64,000 nucleotides of DNA from an uncultured Chitinophagaceae bacterium (GTDB lineage Bacteria; Bacteroidota; Bacteroidia; Chitinophagales; Chitinophagaceae): contig CAIQDX010000040.1 in assembly GCA_903870685.1 (NCBI GenBank), positions 1 to 64,000 on the forward strand, in the 5' to 3' direction. Shown one piece after another: positions 7,974-16,988 of this stretch. Numbering within the stretch: position 1 is the stretch's first letter; the number at the start of each line of letters is the position of its first letter. Made by a program: the position numbers and the translations under genes. The notes beneath the pieces are model-generated. The model was not told the DNA's origin and did not search any database. It saw nothing but the letters and a program-made list of their open reading frames with translations.

Positions 7974-8363
7974 ATGGAAAAACAAAAAAATGCAGTTGGT
8001 CGCCGTAAAGAAGCTGTAACCCGTGTGTTCTTAAGCAAGGGTGAAGGAAAAATTACCGTGAATGACAAAGATTACAAAGCTTATTTCCCATTAGTGTATT
8101 TACAAAACCAAGTTGAAGCTCCTTTAAAATCTGCTGATGTTGTTGGTAAATTCGACATTGTTATCAATGCACAAGGTGGTGGATTAAAAGGTCAGGCCGA
8201 AGCAATAAAATTAGGCATTGCCCGTGTTTTGTTGGAAGTAAATCCTGAGTTTCGTCCAGCATTAAAAGCTGCCGGTCATTTAACTCGTGATCCACGTGGT
8301 GTTGAACGTAAGAAATTCGGTCATAAGAAAGCAAGAAGAAGCTTCCAGTTCAGCAAACGTTAA
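7974..8363 (+). CDS. rpsI: 30S ribosomal protein S9
   Basis: 129 residues. S9 binds the 3' major domain of 16S rRNA, and its basic tail reaches the P-site tRNA. The family start GRRKEAVTRVFLSKGEGKITVNDKDY, the glycine-rich AQGGGLKGQAEAIKLGIARVL and the C terminus DPRGVERKKFGHKKARRSFQFSKR are all present, including the terminal S-K-R that contacts tRNA. Second gene of the operon; a long inverted repeat fills the gap before rpsB. Confidence 0.98.
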   Translation: MEKQKNAVGRRKEAVTRVFLSKGEGKITVNDKDYKAYFPLVYLQNQVEAPLKSADVVGKFDIVINAQGGGLKGQAEAIKLGIARVLLEVNPEFRPALKAAGHLTRDPRGVERKKFGHKKARRSFQFSKR

Positions 8364-8370
8364 TCAATTG

Positions 8371-8424
8371 GTTCATGGATTATGGTTAATAACCATTTTC
8401 TAAAACGAACCATAATCAATGAAC
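8371..8424 (+). repeat. Long inverted repeat between rpsI and rpsB
   Basis: GTTCATGGATTATGGTT (8371-8387) pairs with AACCATAATCAATGAAC (8408-8424), 16 of 17 positions, across a 20-base loop. It is followed by AAAATTTTG, not a clean T run. It could slow or partly end transcription, or act as an mRNA-processing or stability stem inside the ribosomal operon. Confidence 0.7.
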
Positions 8425-8457
8425 AAAATTTTGAAATAATAATATTAAATAAATACA

Positions 8458-9363
8458 ATGGAAAATAACACTTCATTACAACAGCAACTTTTAGAAGCCG
8501 GTGTTCACTTTGGCCATCTGAAAAAGAAGTGGAATCCAAAGATGTTGCCTTACATCTTTGCTGAGAAAAAAGGTATTCATATCATCGATTTGAATAAAAC
8601 CGTAGATCATTTACAGGAAGCTTCTGCAGCAATGAAACAAATTGCTAAGAATGGTAAGAAGATCATGTTTGTGGCTACAAAAAAACAGGCCAAAGAAATT
8701 GTTAGCGAATGTGCTAAAAGAGTAAATATGCCTTATGCTACAGAACGTTGGTTGGGTGGTATGTTGACCAACTTCAACACTGTTCGTAAAAGTGTAAAGA
8801 AAATGCAGAGCATTGAAAAAATGCTGAACGATGGTAGTGCAGAAAGCTTAACAAAAAAAGAACGTTTAACATTAAGTCGCGATAAAGACAAAATGGAAAA
8901 AGTGTTAGGCGGTATTTCGCAAATGGGCCGTCTTCCAACAGCATTATTTTTAGTTGATATCGGAGTAGAACATATTGCATTGGCTGAAGCAAAACGTTTA
9001 GGCATCACAACATTTGGTATGGTAGATACCAATTGCGATCCTAATAAAGTTGACTTTGCAATTCCTGCAAATGATGATGCAACAAAATCTATTGCTATCA
9101 TCACTAATTATATTGTTGCTGCAATTTCTGAAGGCTTAACTGAACGTCAGGCAAACAAAGAAGAAGAAGAATCACATGAAGATGCAAACGAATTAGAAGC
9201 AAAAGCACGTCGTCTCGAAGCCGAAGCACAAGCTGAAGGTGGTCGTGGTCGAAGAGGTGGTCGTGGTAGTGATGCACCAGCTGCTGGTGGACCCGGTGGA
9301 CAACCAAAACGTCGTGTTCCAAATAACCGCAGACCAACTGGTGGCGGCGGAGGTGGAAGATAA
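8458..9363 (+). CDS. rpsB: 30S ribosomal protein S2 with Arg/Gly-rich extension
   Basis: 301 residues against about 240-260 for most S2. Residues 1 to about 225 are a canonical S2: LLEAGVHFGHLKKKWNPKMLPYIF, TERWLGGMLTNFNTVRKS, and the DTNCDPNKVDFAIPANDDATKSI rRNA-binding segment. The extension first has a charged helix (KEEEESHEDANELEAKARRLEAEAQ) and then a flexible Gly/Arg/Pro tail (GRGRRGGRGSDAPAAGG up to GGGGGGR). Such a tail may bind RNA. Third gene of the operon; a hairpin separates it from tsf. Confidence 0.97.
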   Translation: MENNTSLQQQLLEAGVHFGHLKKKWNPKMLPYIFAEKKGIHIIDLNKTVDHLQEASAAMKQIAKNGKKIMFVATKKQAKEIVSECAKRVNMPYATERWLGGMLTNFNTVRKSVKKMQSIEKMLNDGSAESLTKKERLTLSRDKDKMEKVLGGISQMGRLPTALFLVDIGVEHIALAEAKRLGITTFGMVDTNCDPNKVDFAIPANDDATKSIAIITNYIVAAISEGLTERQANKEEEESHEDANELEAKARRLEAEAQAEGGRGRRGGRGSDAPAAGGPGGQPKRRVPNNRRPTGGGGGGR

Positions 9364-9380
9364 TTATATAAAAAAGTCAT

Positions 9381-9435
9381 TGGGTCAATTAGTCATTCAG
9401 TGAACTGTATGCTAATTGACCCATCTTTTATATTA
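9381..9435 (+). terminator. Hairpin between rpsB and tsf, possible partial terminator
   Basis: TGGGTCAATTAG (9381-9392) pairs perfectly with CTAATTGACCCA (9412-9423) across 19 bases and is followed by TCTTTTATATTA. As tsf follows without a convincing new promoter, it may be an attenuating rather than a full terminator, adjusting the ratio of S2 to EF-Ts. Confidence 0.5.
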
Positions 9436-9564
9436 CTATTAATCATCCTTGCGTAGCGCTTTAGTACTACATCTTATCATTCATCATTTCATAATACCAG
9501 ATGAACAGTGATGTAAATATTTTTGCAACGCAATCATTCAAAAAAAAATTCAATTAATATTTAT

Positions 9565-10401
9565 ATGAGTACAACAATAACAGCAGCCGACATAAATAAA
9601 TTACGTCAGGCTACAGGTGCAGGTATGATGGATTGCCGCAAAGCATTAACAGAAACAAATGGTGATTTTGAAGCAGCTATTGATTGGTTACGTAAACAAG
9701 GACAAAAAGTTGCAGCAAAAAGAAGTGATCGTGATGCGAAAGAAGGCGTGATCATTGCTCAAACAACTGCGGATAATAAAACAGGTTTTATTGTAACGAT
9801 CAGTTGCGAAACTGATTTCGTTTCTAAGAATGCAGACTTTGTTGCATTTGCTCAAAGTATTGCTGATGCTGCAGTTGCTAACAATGTAAAATCTGTTGAA
9901 GAATTAAATGAAGCATCAGTTAACGGTGCTAAAGTTGCTGATTTGATCAATGATAAATTAGCATCTATTGGCGAAAAAATAGGTATCAGTCGTTTCGAAA
10001 GAATTGAAGCTCCATATATTGCTTCTTATATTCATGGTGCACATCGTTTAGGCGTATTGGTTGCATTAAATCAAGATGCAACTGATGCAGGAAAAGATGT
10101 TGCTATGCAAATCGCAGCATTAAATCCTGTTGCAGTTGATGCGTCATCGGTTCCAACTGAAGTTGTAGAAAGAGAAAGAGCAATTGTTACAGAACAAATT
10201 TCTGCTGATCCTAAAATGGCTGGAAAACCTGCTGAAATGATTTCTAAAATCGCTGATGGTAAAATGAATGCTTTCTTTAAAGAACAAACTTTATTGGCTC
10301 AAGCATTTGTAAAAGATGGCAGCAAAACTGTTGCAGATTATTTAAAGAGTGTGAATGCTGATTTGAAAGTTATCGAATTTAAAAGAGTTGCTTTAGGATA
10401 A
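9565..10401 (+). CDS. tsf: Translation elongation factor Ts
   Basis: 278 residues. Exchanges GDP for GTP on EF-Tu. The N-terminal UBA-like domain (ITAADINKLRQATGAGMMDCRKAL) and the TDFVSKNADF EF-Tu contact motif are present; the rest matches the core of the short EF-Ts form. I chose ATG 9565 because MSTTITAADI is the normal family start; the in-frame ATG at 9523 adds 14 unrelated residues. Last gene of the ribosomal operon, closed by a strong terminator. Confidence 0.97.
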   Translation: MSTTITAADINKLRQATGAGMMDCRKALTETNGDFEAAIDWLRKQGQKVAAKRSDRDAKEGVIIAQTTADNKTGFIVTISCETDFVSKNADFVAFAQSIADAAVANNVKSVEELNEASVNGAKVADLINDKLASIGEKIGISRFERIEAPYIASYIHGAHRLGVLVALNQDATDAGKDVAMQIAALNPVAVDASSVPTEVVERERAIVTEQISADPKMAGKPAEMISKIADGKMNAFFKEQTLLAQAFVKDGSKTVADYLKSVNADLKVIEFKRVALG

Positions 10402-10421
10402 TTAAAGCATGATAAATAAAT

Positions 10422-10456
10422 AAAAAAGAGGAATGAAAAATCATTCCTCTTTTTTC
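10422..10456 (+). terminator. Terminator after tsf
   Basis: AAAAAAGAGGAATGA (10422-10436) and TCATTCCTCTTTTTT (10441-10455) form a perfect 15-bp stem with a four-base loop, ending in a T run. It ends the rplM-rpsI-rpsB-tsf operon. Confidence 0.9.
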
Positions 10457-10458
10457 GT

Positions 10459-10490
10459 TTTGGCACATCATCAAAAATTAAGGTTATTTG
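10459..10490 (+). promoter_or_regulatory. Possible pyrH promoter
   Basis: TTTG at 10459-10462 and GTTATTTG at 10483-10490 are 20 bases apart. Only the TTTG half of the -7 box fits the consensus. Position supports it: it lies just after the tsf terminator and 22 bases before the pyrH ATG. Confidence 0.35.
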
Positions 10491-10512
10491 CACTTGAATT
10501 AATTCTACTACT

Positions 10513-11229
10513 ATGCTCCCAAAATTCAAAAGAATCCTACTCAAGTTATCCGGCGAAGCTTTATTAGGTGATCAAAAAAATGGTGATCCATTCAATCCAA
10601 AAATCATTGAACAATATGCACAAGATATTAAGCTCGTTACAGATCTTGGTGTTCAAGTTGCAATTGTTATTGGTGGTGGAAATATTTATCGAGGAATGAA
10701 TGAAGCAGAGAGTGGCATTGAGAGAGCACATGGCGATTATATGGGAATGTTAGCAACAGTTATTAATGCAATGGCCATGCAAGCAATGTTAGAACGTATT
10801 GGAGTTTATACGCGTTTGCAAAGTGCCATCAATATGGAGCAAGTTGCAGAACCATATATTCGTCGTAAAGCCTTACGCCATTTAGAAAAAGGAAGAGTAG
10901 TTATTTTTGGTGCAGGTACAGGAAACCCTTATTTCACAACAGATACAGCGGGTTCTTTAAGAGCCATTGAAATGAAAGCTGATGTTATTTTAAAAGGAAC
11001 AAGAGTTGATGGTGTATACAGTGCCGATCCAGAAAAAAATCCTGATGCAACAAGATTTCAAAAAATAAGTTTTCAGGAATGCATCAGTAAAGGTTTAAAG
11101 GTAATGGACATGACAGCTTTTACTTTGTGTATGGAAAACAAATTGCCTATCATTGTTTTTAATATGAATATCCCTGGAAATTTATTAAAAGTTGTGGAAG
11201 GAATGGACGTGGGCACTTTTGTTAGTTAG
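10513..11229 (+). CDS. pyrH: Uridylate kinase (UMP kinase)
   Basis: 238 residues. Makes UDP from UMP in the cytosol as a hexamer. Amino-acid-kinase fold: [14 protein letters not shown] at the N terminus (phosphate loop), [49 protein letters not shown] and [14 protein letters not shown], all as in bacterial PyrH. It follows tsf as in many bacteria but is cut off from it by a terminator, so it has its own promoter. ATG 10513 gives the usual N terminus. Confidence 0.98.
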   Translation: MLPKFKRILLKLSGEALLGDQKNGDPFNPKIIEQYAQDIKLVTDLGVQVAIVIGGGNIYRGMNEAESGIERAHGDYMGMLATVINAMAMQAMLERIGVYTRLQSAINMEQVAEPYIRRKALRHLEKGRVVIFGAGTGNPYFTTDTAGSLRAIEMKADVILKGTRVDGVYSADPEKNPDATRFQKISFQECISKGLKVMDMTAFTLCMENKLPIIVFNMNIPGNLLKVVEGMDVGTFVS

Positions 11230-11287
11230 TTCACCCATTTGTATAATTATATTTTGATAAAACAGAAGTCTCGGTAATTTCAACAAC

Positions 11288-12583
11288 ATGAAAAGATTTA
11301 TTATTATTTTTTTATTAGCGACACAATCATACTGTTATTCTCAAAATAACTTATCACTTTCTGATGCAGTTAATATTGCATTAAAAAACAGTTCAGGAAT
11401 AAAGATCGCAAAAAATAATCTCAACATATCAAATATCAATAACGATTATGGTATTGCCGGCGGATTGCCTTCTATAACTGTAAGTGGAAGTGATAATCAA
11501 CAATCCATCGGCCTTAATCAATCATTAAGTTCCGGAGTTGATATTGTAAAAACCGGTGTCGGCAGTAATACTGCAGCATTAGGATTAGCAGCAACTGTCC
11601 CCGTTTATGCCGGAGGGAAAATTATTGCTGAGAAAAAAAGATTAGAACAAGTTCAACAACTAACCGAACAACAATTAACATCAAGAGGATTAACTATTGC
11701 ATCGAATGTGATGCTTAAATATTACGACATTGTTCGCCAGCAGAATTATGCTAAAACATTAGAACAATCTATTGAAGTATCAAAACAAAAATTAAAAATT
11801 GTTCAAACACAACGCGAAGTTGGTTTATCAAACAATGCCGATTTATTTCAATCACAATTAGATTTAAATGCACAGAATCAATTATTGGAATCGCAACAAT
11901 TAGTGATCGAGCAAGGAAAAACAGATCTACTTACTTTACTTACTTTAAAAACGGATTCTACTATTAATATCAGAGATACTATTATTGTCGATAAAGGCAT
12001 TAAGTTAGACTCTGTTTTAAATAATCTCTACATTAATCCCGATGTTATTGCAGCCGATAAACAAATTCGAATTAACGAATTGCTCGAAACAGAAACTTAT
12101 GCATTGCGTTATCCTGCTGTTAATTTAAATACAGGATATAATTATAATCGATCTCAAAGTGCTGCGGGTAATGTTTTGTTCAATCAAACATTAGGTCCTT
12201 ATGTTGGATTAAGTTTTTCTGTTCCGGTATTTAATGGCAATATTTATAAAAAACAATATCAGGTTTCTTCTATCAATACGAATAATGCGAAATTGGTAAA
12301 AGATACTTTGGTGTTAGGATATACTTCATCGGCAGTTAAAACTTTTCAATCCTATGTTTCTAATTTAAGACAGTTAGAAACACAGCAAAAAAATTACGAC
12401 CTCTCTCGTCAATTATTAGATTTGGTATTGCAGCGTTTTCAAGTACGTCAGGCAACAATAATTGATGTAAAGCAAGCTCAGCAAACGTTTGAGAACGCCG
12501 GATATCAATTAATAAATTTAAGTTATGCTGCTAAAGTTGCAGAAATTCAATTGCGAAAGCTGACTAATAAGTTAGTTTTTTAA
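11288..12583 (+). CDS. TolC family outer membrane protein
   Basis: 431 residues with a signal peptide (MKRFIIIFLLATQSYCYSQ). Two outer-membrane-efflux-protein repeats follow: LSLSDAVNIALKNSSGIKIAKNNL opens the first and a similar coiled-coil block opens the second after about residue 225, giving the alpha-barrel plus beta-barrel fold of TolC. No pump genes are adjacent; pyrH lies upstream and an aminotransferase downstream, so it may serve pumps coded elsewhere. It differs from the operon-bound TolC homologue at 22771-24108. Confidence 0.88.
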   Translation: MKRFIIIFLLATQSYCYSQNNLSLSDAVNIALKNSSGIKIAKNNLNISNINNDYGIAGGLPSITVSGSDNQQSIGLNQSLSSGVDIVKTGVGSNTAALGLAATVPVYAGGKIIAEKKRLEQVQQLTEQQLTSRGLTIASNVMLKYYDIVRQQNYAKTLEQSIEVSKQKLKIVQTQREVGLSNNADLFQSQLDLNAQNQLLESQQLVIEQGKTDLLTLLTLKTDSTINIRDTIIVDKGIKLDSVLNNLYINPDVIAADKQIRINELLETETYALRYPAVNLNTGYNYNRSQSAAGNVLFNQTLGPYVGLSFSVPVFNGNIYKKQYQVSSINTNNAKLVKDTLVLGYTSSAVKTFQSYVSNLRQLETQQKNYDLSRQLLDLVLQRFQVRQATIIDVKQAQQTFENAGYQLINLSYAAKVAEIQLRKLTNKLVF

Positions 12584-12660
12584 AATAATTTTTATTCTAA
12601 ATCAGGACACAAAAAATCTTTCAAATATTTTTTAAGTTGGGATTGCATTAACTTCATTCT

Positions 12661-13806
12661 ATGCAAATTCATTCAAAACTTCCCGAAGTCAGCACTACAA
12701 TTTTTACAGTGATGAGCTCACTTGCTGTTGAACACAATGCGGTTAATTTAGGACAAGGCTTTCCCGATTTTATGATGAGCGAAAAATTAATTGCATTGGT
12801 AAACGATGCAATGAAAAATGGTTTTAATCAATATGCACACATGAATGGTTTGCCTTTGTTGCGTGAAAAATTAGCAGAGAAAGTTGAAAAATTATATCAA
12901 ACAAAAATTAATTCCGATAAACAAATCACTGTTACGCCCGGCGGCACTTATGCAATTTATACAGCGCTTACAACTGTGCTGCAACCGGGTGATGAAGTAA
13001 TCGTTTTTGAACCCGCGTACGATAGTTATATTCCCAACATAGAAATTAATGGAGCCAAACCAATTTTAATTTCGTTACAATATCCTGATTATTCTATTCC
13101 TTGGGATGAAGTAAAAACTAAAGTTACCGAGCGAACAAGAATGATCATGATCAATTCGCCACACAACCCTACCGGCGCAGTTTTGAGCGAAAATGATATT
13201 GAAGAATTAAGAAGCATTGTTACTAACACCAACATTTTAATTTTAAGCGATGAAGTATATGAGCATTTAATTTTTGATGATATCAAACATCAAAGTATTT
13301 TGCTTTATCCTGATTTATTGGAAAGAAGTTTTGTTTGTTTTTCGTTTGGAAAAACATATCACTGCACCGGATGGAAATTAGGCTATTGTATTTCATCATC
13401 ATCTTTAATGAAAGAATACAGAAAAGTGCATCAGTTTAATTGTTTCAGTTGCGATACACCAAAGCAAGTTGCATTGACTGAATATTTAAAGAATGAAGAA
13501 GCTTATTTATCGCTTGGTTCATTCATTCAAACAAAAAGAGATTTTTTTCGAGAGTTGATGAAAGCCACGCCATTCAAGCTTATCCCGTCGCACGGCAGTT
13601 ATTTTGAATGTTATAGTTATGCAGATTTTTCGAATGAAAATGATTTTGATCTGGCCGTTCGTTTAACAAAAGAAAAGGGTATTGCAACTATTCCGCTTTC
13701 ATCATTCTATAAAAATAAAACCGATAATAAAGTATTGCGTTTTTGTTTTGCTAAGAAAGAAGAAACGTTGCAAAAAGCAGTTTTGAAATTGATTAAACTG
13801 AAATAA
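12661..13806 (+). CDS. PLP-dependent aminotransferase, methionine aminotransferase type
   Basis: 381 residues, fold type I aminotransferase. The start (IHSKLPEVSTTIFTVMSSLAVEHNAVNLGQGFPDF) and the SFGKTYHCTGWKLGYC block with PLP-Lys231 resemble YbdL-type methionine or kynurenine aminotransferases. N169 in SPHNPTG and the D-x-x-Y of LILSDEVYEHL complete the cofactor site. The likely reaction is transfer of the amino group from methionine or aromatic amino acids to a 2-oxo acid. Monocistronic by appearance; it converges with the GH3 gene over a shared terminator. Confidence 0.88.
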   Translation: MQIHSKLPEVSTTIFTVMSSLAVEHNAVNLGQGFPDFMMSEKLIALVNDAMKNGFNQYAHMNGLPLLREKLAEKVEKLYQTKINSDKQITVTPGGTYAIYTALTTVLQPGDEVIVFEPAYDSYIPNIEINGAKPILISLQYPDYSIPWDEVKTKVTERTRMIMINSPHNPTGAVLSENDIEELRSIVTNTNILILSDEVYEHLIFDDIKHQSILLYPDLLERSFVCFSFGKTYHCTGWKLGYCISSSSLMKEYRKVHQFNCFSCDTPKQVALTEYLKNEEAYLSLGSFIQTKRDFFRELMKATPFKLIPSHGSYFECYSYADFSNENDFDLAVRLTKEKGIATIPLSSFYKNKTDNKVLRFCFAKKEETLQKAVLKLIKLK

Positions 13807-13819
13807 AAAATTAAAATAA

Positions 13820-13855
13820 ATAAAAAAGGCAACCATTGCGATTGCCCTTTTGTTT
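13820..13855 (+). terminator. Terminator between convergent genes
   Basis: AAAAAAGGCAA and TTGCCCTTTTG form a stem with one mismatch (about 13822-13832 and 13842-13851), A-rich on the left and T-rich on the right. It can serve the aminotransferase gene and, on the other strand, the GH3 gene. Confidence 0.65.
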
Positions 13856-13876
13856 GGGATTGGCTATTACAATATT

Positions 13877-16291
13877 TTATTTTTTCAATTCATTTATTTT
13901 TACTTGCGGCACTAATTGATTTGTTACTTTTTGTACAAGAATATCTTTCGCTACATTAAATGAAGCTGATGATTTTATATCCGATGAAGAAGCACCAACT
14001 TTAATAATATATTTACCGGCTTCTGTAATCCATGATGCAGCTTTGGTATCGTACGATGCAAGATCTGCGGCATTAACCGTAAATGTTATTGTTTGCGATT
14101 CTCCTGCTTTCAACAAATTTGTTTTTGCGAACGATTTTAATTCTTCACTTGGTTTATCAGCAACTTTTCCGGGAGCAGAAATATATAATTGAACAACTTC
14201 TTTACCTGCAACTTTTCCAGTGTTTGTAACGGTTACAGAAGCTGTAAGTTTTCCACTAAAATCAGCACTACTTAATTTTAAATTACTGTATTTAAAATTT
14301 GTGTACGATAAACCATAACCAAATTCGTAAGCAGTTTTTACATTGAAAGTGTTGTAATAACGATAGCCAACATAAATTCCTTCTTCATAAATTACTTCGG
14401 AAGGAACACCACCAAAGAAATTTGATTTTCTTTTTGGATCAGGATTTAATTCTCTACCGGGAAAATTTTTCGCAGAAGGAACATCGTTGTAAACAACAGG
14501 AAATGTTGTTGCTAATTTTCCTGATGGATTTACTTTACCGCTTAATATATCAGCAATTGCATTGCCGGCTTCCATTCCAGGTTGCCATGCTAATAAAATA
14601 GCATCGGGAAAATCTCTCCAACTATTTACTTCAATAACACCACCAATATTTAAAACAACAATTACTTTTTTTCCTTTTGCATGAAACGCATCGCTAACAG
14701 TTTTAATTAAATCTTTTTCAACTGGTGATAAATTAAAATCATTATCAACCTGTCTGTCTGCGCCTTCACCAGCATTTCTTCCAATAGTTATAATAGCAGC
14801 ATCCGAATTGTTTGCTTCTTTATTTAAAAGCTCTGCAGCAAGAGGTTGTTCGGGAATTGGCGGAACTAATTCGAAAAAGAATTTTGGTTTTGGTCTTTTT
14901 GCTTTTGCATCAGCAATATATGTTTCATAAACATTTTTGAGATCTTTTTCAACAATATAATTTGCATTGGCGAATCCTTGTAATAATGAAACAGAATAAG
15001 CTTTATTTACATCGCCGCTTCCGGTACCACCGGCAATAATATCGTAAGAAGTATTACCAAATACAGCAACCGTTTTTGCTGATGTTAAAGGCAATGCTTT
15101 ATTATTATTTTTTAATAAAATCATTCCTTCGCTGGCAGCAGCACGAGATAATTTTGCATGCTGAACTAAATCTGGTTTATCAGAATTTTTATAGCCTTTA
15201 TATGCAGGAGATTCTAGAACAAGTTGTAAAACACGTTCTGAATTTTCGTTTAAAATCTTTTCATCTAATGATCCATTCTTTACAGCATCAACAATTGTTT
15301 TAGTTTGTAAAGTTGTACCGGGCATCAATAAATCATTACCTGCTTTCATTTGTGCAACAGGATCTTTACCACCAAACCAATCGGTCATCACCAAACCTTT
15401 GAAGCCCCATTCTTTTCTTAAAATATTTGTCAATAGATCATGACTTTCTGAAGTATAAGTTCCGTTGATATAATTATAAGAAGACATTACTGTCCAAGGT
15501 TGAGATTTTTTTACAGCGATCTCAAAACCTTTTAAATAAATTTCTCTCAGTGCTCTTTCACTAACAATTGTATTTACAGAATTCCTGTTTGTTTCTTGAT
15601 TATTTCCTGCAAAGTGTTTGATGGAAGTGCCTACGCCATTGGATTCTATGCCATTAACGATAGCAGCAGTTATATATCCTGCAACAACAGGATCTTCAGA
15701 ATAATATTCAAAATTTCTTCCACCCAAAGGATTGCGATGAATGTTTAAGGCAGGTGCCAATAAAACATCAATACCATATTCTTTTACTTCGTTACCAAAT
15801 GCAACACCAACTTTTTTTACTAATGCAGTATCCCAAGTAGATGCCAATAAAGTACCAACAGGCCATGCGGTTGCATAATAAGTTTTTGACGCATCATTAT
15901 TTCTGATTGGTGAAATTCTTACACCTGCAGGACCATCAGAAACAGTGATGATAGGAACGCCAAATTGTTTAAAGCCGTGTGTTCTTCCTGCAGCACCGGG
16001 AACTTTTTCAGGAATATTTTTATCATCAGCATCCGGCGGAGGCAACAAAGAATTTAATGCAGCCAAAGTAGCACTGTCATCTTTTTTATTTTTCTTATCG
16101 TTATTAGCAGTTGGGCCCGGCATGATCATTCCCATACCCGTTACCAATTTTGCTTTTTGCTCAACAGTCATTGCAGCAACAACTTGTTTTACTGTTGACT
16201 TTGTTAATTGAGGAATTGTTTGTTTTGTAGTTTGTGCCAATAAAATTGATGGCATAATAAATACAATAAAAAGAAGAAATACATTTTTCAT
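13877..16291 (-). CDS. Secreted glycoside hydrolase family 3 beta-glucosidase
   Basis: 804 residues. Signal peptide MKNVFLLFIVFIMPSILLAQ fixes the start at 16291. The GH3 N-terminal barrel contains FGVPIITVSDGPAGVR, SIKHFAGNNQETNR and the nucleophile Asp in GLVMTDWFGG (about residue 304). The C-terminal alpha/beta sandwich has GRNAGEGADRQ, whose Glu is a candidate acid/base, and a fibronectin-III-like domain ends the protein. A charged insertion (about residues 60-98) precedes the conserved GRTHGF. It probably releases beta-linked glucose or similar sugars in the periplasm. No SusCD pair or sugar transporter lies next to it. Confidence 0.93.
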   Translation of the reverse strand: MKNVFLLFIVFIMPSILLAQTTKQTIPQLTKSTVKQVVAAMTVEQKAKLVTGMGMIMPGPTANNDKKNKKDDSATLAALNSLLPPPDADDKNIPEKVPGAAGRTHGFKQFGVPIITVSDGPAGVRISPIRNNDASKTYYATAWPVGTLLASTWDTALVKKVGVAFGNEVKEYGIDVLLAPALNIHRNPLGGRNFEYYSEDPVVAGYITAAIVNGIESNGVGTSIKHFAGNNQETNRNSVNTIVSERALREIYLKGFEIAVKKSQPWTVMSSYNYINGTYTSESHDLLTNILRKEWGFKGLVMTDWFGGKDPVAQMKAGNDLLMPGTTLQTKTIVDAVKNGSLDEKILNENSERVLQLVLESPAYKGYKNSDKPDLVQHAKLSRAAASEGMILLKNNNKALPLTSAKTVAVFGNTSYDIIAGGTGSGDVNKAYSVSLLQGFANANYIVEKDLKNVYETYIADAKAKRPKPKFFFELVPPIPEQPLAAELLNKEANNSDAAIITIGRNAGEGADRQVDNDFNLSPVEKDLIKTVSDAFHAKGKKVIVVLNIGGVIEVNSWRDFPDAILLAWQPGMEAGNAIADILSGKVNPSGKLATTFPVVYNDVPSAKNFPGRELNPDPKRKSNFFGGVPSEVIYEEGIYVGYRYYNTFNVKTAYEFGYGLSYTNFKYSNLKLSSADFSGKLTASVTVTNTGKVAGKEVVQLYISAPGKVADKPSEELKSFAKTNLLKAGESQTITFTVNAADLASYDTKAASWITEAGKYIIKVGASSSDIKSSASFNVAKDILVQKVTNQLVPQVKINELKK

Positions 16292-16362
16292 TTGGCAATT
16301 ATTTATCACGCAAAGTTCTGGTTTAACTTATGCGAATGATTTGATTATTGTCAAAAAATAAT

Positions 16363-16926
16363 TTAATACTGAGAGCGGATTCGACTTAATGTTTCTTGTG
16401 TGATGCCGAGAAATGAAGCGATGTATGATAAAGGAACACGTTGTACAATGGTTGGATAATTTGCTAATAATTTTTCATAGCGCTGTTGTGCTGTTTCGAA
16501 TTGAATAGAATCCATGCGGTATTGAGAAAGAATCAGCGAACCTGTAATGGCTTTACGAAACCATCTTTCAATATCATGGTATTGATCGCATAATGCCATT
16601 AATTTATCGTAATGAATTCCCAACACTTCTGAAGCTTCGAGCGTATGTATAATTAAATTACTTGGTTTTTGTTCAAAGAAACTGATGATGGAAAAAAAGA
16701 ATTGATTATCTAATGCGATCCATTCTGTAATTTCTTTTCCGTTCTTAAAATAATAAATACGAGCAATTCCTTTTTTTATATAAAACAGATGATGAGCCAC
16801 CGAATTTTCACGTACTAAAAAATGATCTTTTGGTACAGACCATTCTTCCCATGCATCAAGAAGAGCCGCTTTACTTTCGGCTGAAAGTTCACCAATAGCA
16901 TCGATTCTCTTTATAAAATTTTCCAA
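16363..16926 (-). CDS. Crp/Fnr family transcriptional regulator
   Basis: 187 residues. The N-terminal cyclic-nucleotide-binding beta roll (DHFLVRENSVAHHLFYIKKGIARIYYFKNGKEITEW) is followed by the long dimer helix and a short winged-helix domain with recognition helix in YIASFLGITQETLSRIRSQY. There is no Cys cluster, so it is not an Fnr-type iron-sulfur sensor. In Bacteroidota such short Crp-like proteins often lack a known ligand. It sits 70 bases before the GH3 gene on the same strand, so linked regulation is possible but not shown. Confidence 0.88.
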   Translation of the reverse strand: MENFIKRIDAIGELSAESKAALLDAWEEWSVPKDHFLVRENSVAHHLFYIKKGIARIYYFKNGKEITEWIALDNQFFFSIISFFEQKPSNLIIHTLEASEVLGIHYDKLMALCDQYHDIERWFRKAITGSLILSQYRMDSIQFETAQQRYEKLLANYPTIVQRVPLSYIASFLGITQETLSRIRSQY

Positions 16927-16988
16927 GGAGCAAAAATTAGAAAATCAAGTTAATTATAATTCAAACGAAGAAAAAATTAAATCAACTT

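Noticed and set aside
9104-9380. Antisense open frames over the rpsB tail
   Set aside because: Their His/Leu- and Pro-rich translations come from the Gly/Arg codons of the S2 extension on the other strand.
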